15,674 bases of DNA from assembly GCA_003566475.1 (NCBI GenBank), contig PXDE01000225.1:1-15674 (forward strand), read 5' to 3'. Position 1 is the first letter of the stretch. Every line of letters begins with the position of its first letter. Under the pieces are notes generated by a model, which had not been told where the DNA came from, made no database searches, and saw only the letters and a program-made list of their open reading frames with translations. The stretch comes from PVC group bacterium. Lineage in GTDB: Bacteria > Verrucomicrobiota > Kiritimatiellia > SS1-B-03-39 > PXDE01. The position numbers and the translations under genes are program-made. This document shows positions 1-6,462 of the stretch, piece after piece.

Positions 1-21
1 AGGAGTATAGGGCGCGCCGTT

Positions 22-49
22 GCGTCGCGCACCCATTGGGTGCGAACGC
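22..49. repeat. Hairpin near the window edge
   Basis: The arms cgcaccc (28-34) and gggtgcg (38-44) pair around the 3-nt loop att. An outer gcgt/acgc pair (22-25 with 46-49) is separated from it by unpaired bases. No gene is visible beside it. It may be one more of the short hairpin repeats that fill the spacer up to 618. The mirror copy is at 15626-15653. Confidence 0.45.
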
Positions 50-141
50 CCAGGGCCGCAATCCGCTCGTTACAAGACCCTTGCGTGGATCACGGCTCTC
101 CAACTGCCGGATATAGGTTCAATCTTCGGTTTTCCCGTATT

Positions 142-232
142 GCGGATCGCGGATCACGGATCCCGTATCGCCCCAGCCGTCTCGCCCTCCATCCGGCTGA
201 GCCCTGCGGCTCAGCGGCCTTCACTGCTCTGA
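142..232. repeat. Spacer module A: heptamer tandem repeat plus hairpin
   Basis: Four 7-nt units of the gcggatc type run from 142 to 169. A conserved block (gccgtctc, then catccggctga) follows, and then a hairpin at 196-215 with arms gctgagcc/ggctcagc around ctgc. The module ends in cactgctctga. A second, diverged copy lies at 439-537. I see no coding capacity; frames crossing it are low-complexity shadows. Confidence 0.65.
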
Positions 233-306
233 GACACACTCACGCGATTCCGTGGGCAAGCCGCTGGTCCGCACAAGCACACGAGCGATTGGGCGCGGAC
301 CCAGTA

Positions 307-429
307 GTCCGCTGTCTGTGACAGCGGACCGCGCATGGAACGAGCCATCCCGGGCGGAAGAGAAGCCATGGTCGAGCCTTCCTCCAGCCAGGCGCGGCAC
401 ATGCGCCCTCGCTGTCACAGACAGCGAGG
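307..429. repeat. REPIN-like inverted pair of hairpins
   Basis: Two perfect hairpins with 10-bp stems and 3-nt loops lie at 307-329 (gtccgctgtc, tgt, gacagcggac) and 407-429 (cctcgctgtc, aca, gacagcgagg). They are in inverted orientation: each shares the core cgctgtctgtgacagcg, followed inward by gcgcatg. Two inverted REP hairpins separated by about 77 bp is the layout of REPIN elements. The outer stem pairs differ between the hairpins yet stay paired, which indicates that the structure is conserved. No RAYT transposase is present in the window. Confidence 0.65.
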
Positions 430-438
430 CACTGGCAT

Positions 439-537
439 GCATCCCGCATCCCGTATCCCGCATCCCGAATCGGGCCCGCCGTCTCACCCCTCATCCGGCT
501 GAACCCTGGGGTTCAGAGGCGGGCACTGACCTCTGAC
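439..537. repeat. Spacer module B: heptamer tandem repeat plus hairpin
   Basis: Four 7-nt units of the gcatccc type (439-466) are followed by the same block as module A (gccgtctca, then catccggctga). A hairpin follows at 499-516 with arms ctgaacc/ggttcag around ctgg. The end cactgacctctga matches the end of module A. Where module A has G-C in the stem this copy has A-T, a compensatory change. The remaining spacer to 618 is C-rich and I see nothing further in it. Confidence 0.65.
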
Positions 538-618
538 TCCTGACCCCTCGCTCTTCCGCCCCTGCGGATTGACCCCCGCCCCCGCCTCGGGCAGTCTGGG
601 GGCCATGGTTGCCCCGGC

Positions 619-1254
619 ATGACCCCCTCCAAGCCCCTGACAACGCCGTCCGACGACGAGCCCGACGCCCGGACCTCCCGCGAGGAGGATCTGGAGCTGA
701 TCCGCCGCGCCCGGGAGGGCGACACCGACGCCTACGACCGGCTGGTCCTGAAGTACCGCGACCGCATCTACGCCCTCGCCTACAACATGACCAGCAACCG
801 GCACGACGCCGAGGATCTGGTCCAGGACGCCTTCGTCCGCGCCTACCGCTCGCTGGGCAAGTTCCGCGGCCAGTCCTCGTTCTACACCTGGATCTACCGG
901 ATCGCGGTCAACCGGGCCATCAACTTCCTCAAGAAGCGCAAGCGACGGCAGGCCCCCAGCCTCGACGATGTGGACGGGGGCATCGAGCGCGACCCCGCCT
1001 TCGTCGAGCTGTCGGCCCGGATCACCCCCCGCCGGGAGGTGAACCTGAACGAGCTTCAGAAAAAGTTGAACGAAGCCCTTCAGAAGCTGTCCGAAAAGCA
1101 CAGGACGGTGGTCGTCCTCCACGACATTCAAGGTATCCCCCATGAGCAGATTTCCCGCATGGTCGGCGTGTCCGAAGGCACGGTGAGGTCGCGCCTGTTC
1201 TACGCGCGGAAGCAGCTTCAGGGAGAACTGGCGGAGTATACAAAGCGCCCATGA
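619..1254 (+). CDS. RNA polymerase ECF-type sigma factor (sigma-70 family)
   Basis: This 211-residue protein has the two-domain layout of extracytoplasmic-function sigma factors, which redirect RNA polymerase to a small regulon. Region 2 spans about residues 24-110. It includes YDRLVLKYRDRIYALAYNM and the diagnostic DAEDLVQDAF (63-72), which contacts core polymerase and melts the -10 element, then FRGQSSFYTWIYRIAVNRA. An acidic linker (about 113-140) leads to region 4 (about 145-205), whose helix-turn-helix SRMVGVSEGTVRSRLFYARK reads the -35 element. There is no convincing Shine-Dalgarno before the ATG, and the preceding 618 bp lack genes, so the start is chosen by family length. The downstream membrane-protein gene overlaps by 4 bp (ATGA), implying translational coupling of sigma and its probable regulator. 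The signal that activates it is not evident. Confidence 0.95.
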   Translation: MTPSKPLTTPSDDEPDARTSREEDLELIRRAREGDTDAYDRLVLKYRDRIYALAYNMTSNRHDAEDLVQDAFVRAYRSLGKFRGQSSFYTWIYRIAVNRAINFLKKRKRRQAPSLDDVDGGIERDPAFVELSARITPRREVNLNELQKKLNEALQKLSEKHRTVVVLHDIQGIPHEQISRMVGVSEGTVRSRLFYARKQLQGELAEYTKRP

Positions 1255-1841
1255 CCCGACCCGACAACCCCGATTCCTCCGACCCGGTGGCCGATCTCCT
1301 CCGGCTCAAGCGCTACGAGACTCCGGATCCGATCCGTCAGGAGGCGCTGTTCCAGCGGATCCACGCCGAGGTGGCCGCCTCGGCGCCGAATCCCGTCGCG
1401 GCCTGGCTGGCCCTGCCCGGCCTCCGCTACGGGGCTCTGGCCGCCGCACTGGCCGCCGCCTTCTTCCTGATGCCCCGCGTCGACCCCGGGACCGAGACCG
1501 CCCGGCCCCCTGCGTCCCCGCCGGCGGACGGCTCGTCGGACCTCGCCATCCTCTCCCTGTCCGAGGACAGCCCGCCGCCCGCCGACTGGGCCGCTCCGGC
1601 CCCCGGGGGGGTGGATTGGAGCATCGCCGACGACTCGTCCTTTCCCACCTTCGAGGAGTTCCTTCGGCAGAACCCGAGCCGCCCCGCCCTCTCTCTTCCC
1701 GGAGCGGTCGCCCCGGTTGGCCTCACCACCGAATGGCTGGATCCCGCCCCCCGAAGCGTGGGCCAAGGCACCTCGGACTCGTTTCCCGATATTCTGGCCC
1801 CGGCGCTCCAGCCGGGCTCGGCCTCGCTGCTGGACCCCTGA
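1251..1841 (+). CDS. Single-pass membrane protein, probable anti-sigma factor
   Basis: This 196-residue protein starts inside the stop region of the sigma gene. Residues 1-50 form a charged cytoplasmic segment containing DLLRLKRYETPDP. I recall similar N-termini in Verrucomicrobia-type proteins encoded after ECF sigma genes. One hydrophobic helix follows at about 57-76 (YGALAAALAAAFFLM). The rest (about 77-196) is Pro/Ala/Ser-rich with acidic patches and a short FPTFEEFLRQN stretch, likely on the outer face of the membrane. The zinc-binding HxxxCxxC anti-sigma motif is absent, so assignment rests on position and topology, not on a recognised domain. An inside-out sensor that sequesters the sigma factor is the most reasonable reading. 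A generic membrane protein of unknown role is the alternative. Confidence 0.75.
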   Translation: MTRPDNPDSSDPVADLLRLKRYETPDPIRQEALFQRIHAEVAASAPNPVAAWLALPGLRYGALAAALAAAFFLMPRVDPGTETARPPASPPADGSSDLAILSLSEDSPPPADWAAPAPGGVDWSIADDSSFPTFEEFLRQNPSRPALSLPGAVAPVGLTTEWLDPAPRSVGQGTSDSFPDILAPALQPGSASLLDP

Positions 1842-1992
1842 CCCGGAGCGTCGCTTCCTTCCGGCCCCGTGACGGCACGGCGGCAGCCACGTCCGGCGGT
1901 GGCGGCAGGATGGCGGCGACACTCCCATGCGCCGTCCAACCTCTGGACAATTTCGTCCAAGGTCTGGACAGGGAATAGGCGGCTCGCGTCGC
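1842..1992. other. Convergent spacer with two GTCCA-N5-TGGAC dyads
   Basis: The probable anti-sigma gene and the secreted-protein gene end facing each other across this spacer. Two dyads of the same form lie at 1934-1948 and 1955-1969, 21 bp apart, each with 5-bp arms and a 5-nt loop. They could act as a weak bidirectional terminator or belong to a dispersed repeat family. No T-tract typical of a strong intrinsic terminator follows. Confidence 0.45.
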
Positions 1993-2673
1993 TCAGAACC
2001 ACCGTCCCGCCCAAGGATCCCAGCGCCAGATCTGGTTCCAGGTCGGCGGAGGGGGCGGGGCGGAATGGTGCCGGTGTCCATGGGGCGGAGAGCCCGCATG
2101 CGCGTGGGGCGACCGGCAGGCGGAGCAGGCGCAGGCCGAGGCAGGGGGCGGGGGCGAGGGTCTCCAGCCATATCCGCCGGCGGCGCGGGGCGCGACCGCA
2201 TGGGTCGGGACGTGACGGGGCTGCGCGTAACCGCCCCGGGACGGCGCCGGGGCCGGCTGCGACCGGCGGGCCGGCGCGGGCCGAACATACACCTTGTAGC
2301 GGCCGCGGTTGTCGTCGCTGATCCGCAGACCGGTCACCATTTTCGGCTCGCCGAGATCCACCACATGGTTCTGGCCTGCGGTAAATCGCCCGCCCACCCG
2401 GTGGGGGGTGGTGCGCGGTCCCTCGCGGGTGACGATGGTGTTGATGATGACCGTCTCCGCCACCGCCTCAATGCGGATCTGGATGATCTCGTAGCCCACC
2501 GTCACTTCCTTGGGCTCGCCCCGGCGGGCGGTGAGTTCGGCGATCTCGACCCAGCCGTCGCGGCCCGCGCGGGGGGCGCGGCGGTCGGGGTCCACCCGAT
2601 AGTGCTGGGCGAAGACGGGAAGGCTGGCGGCGGCCAGGCCAAGGGTCATCAGCATGCGCGGGAACCGGTTCAT
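1993..2673 (-). CDS. Secreted protein of unknown function with Pro/His/Cys-rich tail
   Basis: I do not recognise this 226-residue protein. The ATG at 2673 is chosen because GGAG lies 8 nt upstream; a GTG three codons earlier is possible but overlaps that site. Residues 1-22 (MNRFPRMLMTLGLAAASLPVFAQ region) form a clear Sec signal peptide. About residues 35-130 look like a beta-rich domain with alternating hydrophobic positions (YEIIQIRIEAV, ETVIINTIVT, KVYVRP). The last 90 residues are low complexity, rich in Pro, Ala, Gly and His. They contain a CACSAC cluster followed by several His, and end in WNQIWRWDPWAGRWF. The Cys/His cluster could bind metal, but that is only a guess. It lies 84 bp after the esterase-family gene and is possibly the last gene of the same operon. 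Confidence 0.75.
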   Translation of the reverse strand: MNRFPRMLMTLGLAAASLPVFAQHYRVDPDRRAPRAGRDGWVEIAELTARRGEPKEVTVGYEIIQIRIEAVAETVIINTIVTREGPRTTPHRVGGRFTAGQNHVVDLGEPKMVTGLRISDDNRGRYKVYVRPAPARRSQPAPAPSRGGYAQPRHVPTHAVAPRAAGGYGWRPSPPPPASACACSACRSPHAHAGSPPHGHRHHSAPPPPPTWNQIWRWDPWAGRWF

Positions 2674-2757
2674 GGATCGCACTCCGTGGTGGGGTTGCCT
2701 GTCACCGCTTCTGACGCCGGCCTCCGCCGGTTTATTCGCCCGGGGGGCGCGGTCGGC

Positions 2758-4209
2758 CTACCGCCCGTCCTCGCGCTCGTGCAGGGGGCGGAGGGCGGAG
2801 GTGGATTCGATGAAGAGGATGGCGTTGTACCGCGAGGCGGGCCGGGTGGGCACGTAGTTGCGCTGGCGCTCGTGTTCGGGCACGAACACCACCCCGACGG
2901 CCCGGTGGCCGACCGTGCGGACCAGCGCCTCGCCCCGGTCGCGGGCGGGCGGGAACCGGACCACCGTGTCGCCCAGGCCCATGCCCAGCAGGATGGCGTC
3001 GAGGCTGTCGGCCCGGGGCGCGGGCAGGAGCATGGCCTCGCGGCGGCCCTCCCACTGGCGGGCGGCCAGGGCGCGGCCCTGGGCGGTGGAGAAGCCCACC
3101 GAAAACACCTGGTCCGGCCCATGGGCCTCCCGGGCGAGCTGACCGATGTTCCGCATGCCCGCCCGCATCATATCGGTGGCCCGGGCGTCGCCGATATGGG
3201 TGTTGTGGGCCCAGACGATGCCGCGGGCCTCGGGGCCGTGGCGTCGGCCCAGCCGCTCCACCGTGGCCTCCATCCCGTCCGCCCGGTGGTTCCAGGAGGC
3301 GGCCCCGGGCTGGACCATGGCCCGGTAGTGGCGGTCGGCCGCCTTCACTACGAACGCCGCCTGCTTGGCCGCGAACGCGGTTTCGCGGGCCGCGCCTTCG
3401 GCCTCTTCCCAGCGGGCCTGCGTCTCGCGGAAGGCCTCGCGGAGGTCGTGGCCGGGATCACCCACGCTCACCGCCATGGCCCGGGCGTAGCCGCCCGGAT
3501 CGTTCCGGTGCTCCGCGAAGGTCCGGTAGCGGCGGGCCACGCCTTCGGCGCGGTCCGGATGGTGCTCGCGATGGAAGGCCAGCACCAGGTCCATGGCCCC
3601 CCAGGCATCGTAGACGTCCTTGCCGTAGAGGCCGGCCCGGGCCTCGGGCGGTCGGTCCGCGTTGTGTTCGCGCAGCCATTCCGCGAACTCCGCGAATTCA
3701 CGGTTGGCCCACATCCAGCGGGGCCAGCGGTCGAAGCCGCGCAGAATCGCCTCCGCGCTCTCCCCCGCGCCGGGCTGGTGGGTGACGTACCGGTTCAGCC
3801 GCCACATTGACACCCAGTCGCCTTCCACGGCCACGAACGAGAAGCCGTGGTCGGCGATGAGCCGACGCGAGATCTCCGCCCGCCAGGTGTAGAACTCGGC
3901 CGTGCCGTGGGTGGCCTCGCCCAGCAGCACCCGGCGGCGTCCGCCCGCGTCGCGGAGCAGCCCGGCCAGGTCGTCCGGGGACCGCAGCGGCGCGGCATGC
4001 GCCCGGTAGGCCGCCGACAGCTCCGCCATGTCCGCCCGCGCCGACGAAGCCAGGGCCAGCCCGCACACCAGGGCGATGCATGGGAACCCGCGCCACGCGG
4101 ATCGCGCCGGCCCCACGTAGGTCGGGCATTCCTGCCCGACCCCACCGCCGGACAGATCGCCCGCGCCCGCCCCCGCCGCCGACCCTCGCTCTGGACCGGT
4201 TGTCGGCAT
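2758..4209 (-). CDS. Erythromycin esterase family protein, exported
   Basis: The family includes the Ere macrolide esterases, but most members have unknown substrates, so resistance should not be assumed. Diagnostic segments in the 483-residue frame are LLGEATHGTAEFYTWR (95-110, with the family's active-site-type His101), VAVEGDW (126-132), GLYGKDVYD (193-201) and IVWAHNTHIGDARATDM (331-347). The last third ends in a beta strand typical of the fold (YNAILFIEST). A hydrophobic signal-like segment (about 43-59, ending ASSARAD) lies unusually far from the first Met. The ATG at 4209 has GGGAG 10 nt upstream and starts 4 nt after the pcm stop. Translation from a GTG at 4116 would instead place the signal peptide at the N-terminus and exclude the palindromic repeat at 4121-4140. 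I favour coupling with pcm but the start is unsettled. Confidence 0.9.
   Translation of the reverse strand: MPTTGPERGSAAGAGAGDLSGGGVGQECPTYVGPARSAWRGFPCIALVCGLALASSARADMAELSAAYRAHAAPLRSPDDLAGLLRDAGGRRRVLLGEATHGTAEFYTWRAEISRRLIADHGFSFVAVEGDWVSMWRLNRYVTHQPGAGESAEAILRGFDRWPRWMWANREFAEFAEWLREHNADRPPEARAGLYGKDVYDAWGAMDLVLAFHREHHPDRAEGVARRYRTFAEHRNDPGGYARAMAVSVGDPGHDLREAFRETQARWEEAEGAARETAFAAKQAAFVVKAADRHYRAMVQPGAASWNHRADGMEATVERLGRRHGPEARGIVWAHNTHIGDARATDMMRAGMRNIGQLAREAHGPDQVFSVGFSTAQGRALAARQWEGRREAMLLPAPRADSLDAILLGMGLGDTVVRFPPARDRGEALVRTVGHRAVGVVFVPEHERQRNYVPTRPASRYNAILFIESTSALRPLHEREDGR
4121..4140. repeat. REP-like palindrome inside the esterase N-terminal frame
   Basis: The arms gtcgggca and tgcccgac pair around ttcc, flanked by cccacgtag. 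I associate this sequence type (translating as VGRAFLPD in one frame) with short dispersed repeats of high-GC Planctomycetes-like genomes, from memory only. It falls in the first 31 codons of the esterase-family frame, a region that shows no conserved protein character. The mirror copy is at 11535-11554. Confidence 0.5.
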
Positions 4210-4213
4210 CCGC

Positions 4214-4939
4214 CTATCGCTCCCGCGCCCGGGTGAACGGCACGAAGCGGACGGGCATCAGGTTCCGGGTGCGCACGCGGTCGCCCTCCTTCTCGACCAG
4301 CACGAGCTGCTGGGTGAGGTAGGGCGAGCCCACGGGGATGATCATTCGCCCGCCGTCCTTGAGCTGGGCGAGCAGCGGGGGCGGGATGTGCGGGGCGGCG
4401 GCGGTGACCACGATGGCGTCGAACGGGCCATGCTCGGCCCAGCCGTGGTAGCCGTCGGCCTCCTTGACCTTCACCTGGTCATACCCGGCCGCCTTCAGAC
4501 GGGCCTCCGCCCATCGGGCCAGCTCGGGCACGATCTCGATCGTGTACACCTGCTCGGTGATCTCGGCCAGCACCGCGGCCTGGTACCCGCTGCCCGCGCC
4601 GATCTCCAGCACCTTCGCGTCGGCGTCGATCCCGACGATGGCGGTCATGTAGGCCACGATGTAGGGCTGGGAGATGGTCTGCCCGTAGCCGATGGGCAGA
4701 GGCCGGTCCTCGTAGGCGAACCGGCGCTGGTTCTCGGGGACGAACCGGTGGCGGGGGACGCGCCGCATCGCGTTGAGGGTGGCCTCGTCGTCGATCCCGC
4801 GGGCCTCGATGGTCGTCCGCACCAGCCGCTCCCGGGCGGCCCGGGTCGCCGCCGTGTCCTCGTCGGCCCGGGCGGCGGAAGTCAGGAGCACCAGCGCCGC
4901 AAGCCCGGTCATGATTGTGGAGGAACGCATGCCAGCCAT
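4214..4939 (-). CDS. pcm: Protein-L-isoaspartate O-methyltransferase, exported form
   Basis: The enzyme uses S-adenosylmethionine to methylate isoaspartyl residues in aged proteins, starting their repair. The 241 residues show the family hallmarks PIGYGQTISQPYIVAYM (82-98), the SAM-binding glycine loop VLEIGAGSGYQAAVLAEI (110-127), VYTIEIVPELA (131-141), FDAIVVTAAAPHIPPPLLAQL (173-193) and GGRMIIPVG (196-204). Unlike cytosolic Pcm it begins with a signal-peptide-like segment (MRSSTIMTGLAALVLLTSAARAD), so it probably acts in the periplasm or envelope. How SAM would reach it there is unclear. A second ATG three codons on (4930) is an equally good start; neither has a clear Shine-Dalgarno. It follows the NrpR-like gene by 52 bp and precedes the esterase-family gene by 4 bp, which suggests one operon. 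Confidence 0.95.
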   Translation of the reverse strand: MAGMRSSTIMTGLAALVLLTSAARADEDTAATRAARERLVRTTIEARGIDDEATLNAMRRVPRHRFVPENQRRFAYEDRPLPIGYGQTISQPYIVAYMTAIVGIDADAKVLEIGAGSGYQAAVLAEITEQVYTIEIVPELARWAEARLKAAGYDQVKVKEADGYHGWAEHGPFDAIVVTAAAPHIPPPLLAQLKDGGRMIIPVGSPYLTQQLVLVEKEGDRVRTRNLMPVRFVPFTRARER

Positions 4940-4991
4940 GCTGGGAGGCTACGTCGGCACGCCCGGGATGGCAAGGCACGAAGAGTCGGCC

Positions 4992-6068
4992 CTACTCGAA
5001 CAGCCCGTGCTCCCGCCCCTCGCGGTCCTGGGCGGAAAGGGTGGCGAGGCGGCGCTGGAGATCCGGGGAGGTGACCATCCGCGCGGCGAGGGATTCGGCG
5101 GGGACCAGGGATTCGAAGGGCAGGAGGCAGGCCATGGCCTGGTTGTGGGTCTCGATGCCGGCCTCCTCGATCGCGGCCATGGCGTTGAGCCCGGCGGCCA
5201 CCACCAGGCCGACCCGGCCGGGGGAGACCGGCACGTCAAACAGGGGCCGTCCCGGGCGGCCCACCGCGAGCACGCAGCCGAGCCCCAGGGTTTCCAGGCG
5301 ACGGATCACCTTGCCGGCCTCGGGGAGGGCGACGGCGGGGATCTCGCGGAACCCGGCGCCGATCACCCCGGCCCCGGTGAGGGTGGCCTCGCGGACCCGG
5401 GTCATCTTGCCCTTGATGAACACCTGCAGGGGGTCGATGGTGGTTCCCTCGTAGTGGATGATCTGGGTGAACCGGAGCGGCCGGTGGTCGCGCATCTCGA
5501 GCAGCCCGCCGAACCGGGAGTGCATGGGGATTCCGGCCAGCCGGAAGGCGCCGTTGAGGGTGACGCTGCACACCGTGGCCACCCCGACCTCGCCGTAGGC
5601 CAGGCGGCCGCCCGCGAACCGTTCGCCCTCGCCGCCCGCCGCGGCCAGCCGGCCCATGGCCAGCCCCGAGGTCATGACCTGGGCCATGGCCTCGGCGGCG
5701 GTCGGGAAGTCGGCGGCGCGGATGCGGGAGGCGTTTACGACCACGGCCCCGGATCGTTGCCCGGGATCCAGGGACATCCGGTAGACCAGCTCGTCGATCC
5801 GGGCGGCGGCCAGGCCCACCGTTTCTGCCGCCGACGCCTTCTCCAGCTCGGCCCGGCCGGCCTCGGTGATGCGCCGTCCGCCCCGCCCGAGGTTCTCTGT
5901 GTACCCCATGCGGTCGAGATCCATCAGGTAGTTCCGGACCATGCGGGGCCGCAGTTCGGTCCCGGCCGCCTGCAAGTCGCGGGCCACCGCCGCGCTGCCC
6001 ATGCCCCCCCCGTCCTCGGCGAGAATCCGCAGGATGGCCGTCCGCACCCTCCGCTTCTCCGGGTTCAT
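4992..6068 (-). CDS. nrpR: NrpR-like transcriptional regulator (winged helix plus DUF128 domain)
   Basis: The 358-residue protein has a winged-helix DNA-binding domain at about 5-72 (RTAILRILAED through RRITEAGRAELEKA). One NrpR regulatory domain follows at about 80-320. Hallmark stretches there are TVCSVTLNGAFRLAGIP (165-181), SRFGGLLEM (184-192), YEGTTIDPLQVFIKGK (206-221), GAGFREIP (237-244) and VGLVVAAGLNAMAAIEEAGI (286-305). In methanogens NrpR represses nitrogen-assimilation genes and is released by 2-oxoglutarate; bacterial homologues are little studied. A single DNA-binding domain and a single regulatory domain resemble the simpler NrpR architectures. The ATG is preceded by a strong purine run (gggggaggggg) directly adjoining the repeat array. 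It is divergent from glutamate dehydrogenase, which fits a nitrogen or 2-oxoglutarate-responsive role, and heads a minus-strand gene row ending with two exported enzymes and a secreted protein. The gene symbol is by family resemblance. Confidence 0.88.
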   Translation of the reverse strand: MNPEKRRVRTAILRILAEDGGGMGSAAVARDLQAAGTELRPRMVRNYLMDLDRMGYTENLGRGGRRITEAGRAELEKASAAETVGLAAARIDELVYRMSLDPGQRSGAVVVNASRIRAADFPTAAEAMAQVMTSGLAMGRLAAAGGEGERFAGGRLAYGEVGVATVCSVTLNGAFRLAGIPMHSRFGGLLEMRDHRPLRFTQIIHYEGTTIDPLQVFIKGKMTRVREATLTGAGVIGAGFREIPAVALPEAGKVIRRLETLGLGCVLAVGRPGRPLFDVPVSPGRVGLVVAAGLNAMAAIEEAGIETHNQAMACLLPFESLVPAESLAARMVTSPDLQRRLATLSAQDREGREHGLFE

Positions 6069-6080
6069 GCCCCCTCCCCC

Positions 6081-6308
6081 AAGGGACAGGTCTTCCCCGT
6101 TAGGGACAGGCCCCTCCCGCTAGGGACAGGTCTTCCCCATTGGGGACAGACCCTTCCCGCTAGGGCCAGACCCCGCCGTCTAGGGACAGGTCTTCTGTGG
6201 TGGGGACAGGCCTTGCGGCCAAGGGACAGGTCTTCTGTGGTGGGGACAGACCCTGCCAGATGGACCGGCGTGCCAAGGGACAGGCCCTGGAGGGGGGTTA
6301 GGGACAGA
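6081..6308. repeat. 20-bp-period tandem array, core GGGACAGRYC
   Basis: The core starts at 6083 and recurs exactly every 20 bp at 6103, 6123, 6143, 6163 (GGGCCAG), 6183, 6203, 6223 and 6243. After one degenerate 14-nt unit it reappears at 6277 and 6301. The 10 nt between cores vary. Pairs of units form a 40-bp higher period: gtcttctgtggtg is identical in 6190-6202 and 6230-6242. The array lies between the NrpR-like start codon and its candidate promoter, so it would be transcribed as the 5' leader of that gene. It could be a cooperative protein-binding array, an RNA leader element or a dispersed repeat cluster. Confidence 0.85.
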
Positions 6309-6355
6309 CCCTTTTTCATGGACCCATGGTGTCCGGAAAAGAGGATGGGGTCAAT

Positions 6356-6374
6356 ATCATACGGCAATATTGCC
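6356..6374 (-). promoter_or_regulatory. Candidate nrpR promoter: TATGAT with adjoining 12-bp palindrome
   Basis: On the minus strand TATGAT (6361-6356) is a good -10 hexamer about 290 nt upstream of the nrpR-like ATG. The perfect palindrome GGCAATATTGCC (6363-6374) sits one base upstream of it, in the -10/-35 spacer. No good -35 hexamer is found at the usual distance, so the promoter may need an activator, or the assignment may be wrong. Confidence 0.4.
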
Positions 6375-6462
6375 TGTAGTTGGTTTCTGACAACCTGCGC
6401 CCCGGCCGACTATGGGCGCATTAACGGCAGAAATAAAATCGACTCGATCCATCGGAAATCTC

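Noticed and set aside
569..597. Promoter for the sigma factor (TTGACC at 569-574)
   Set aside because: The hexamer 17 bp downstream (cagtct) does not resemble a -10 element, and no ECF-type -35 was found.
1927..3810. 627-residue plus-strand open frame (and its mirror at 11865-13748)
   Set aside because: It runs antisense to the secreted and esterase-family genes, is dominated by Gly/Ala/Arg/His/Pro, and shows no recognisable domain. Long antisense frames are expected at this GC content.
2758..4209. Macrolide resistance gene
   Set aside because: Only family-level motifs are visible. Most members have unknown substrates and the context is chromosomal-looking, without mobile resistance genes.
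6081..6308. CRISPR array
   Set aside because: The repeat core is only about 10 nt, spacers are about 10 nt and partly repeated, and no cas gene is present.
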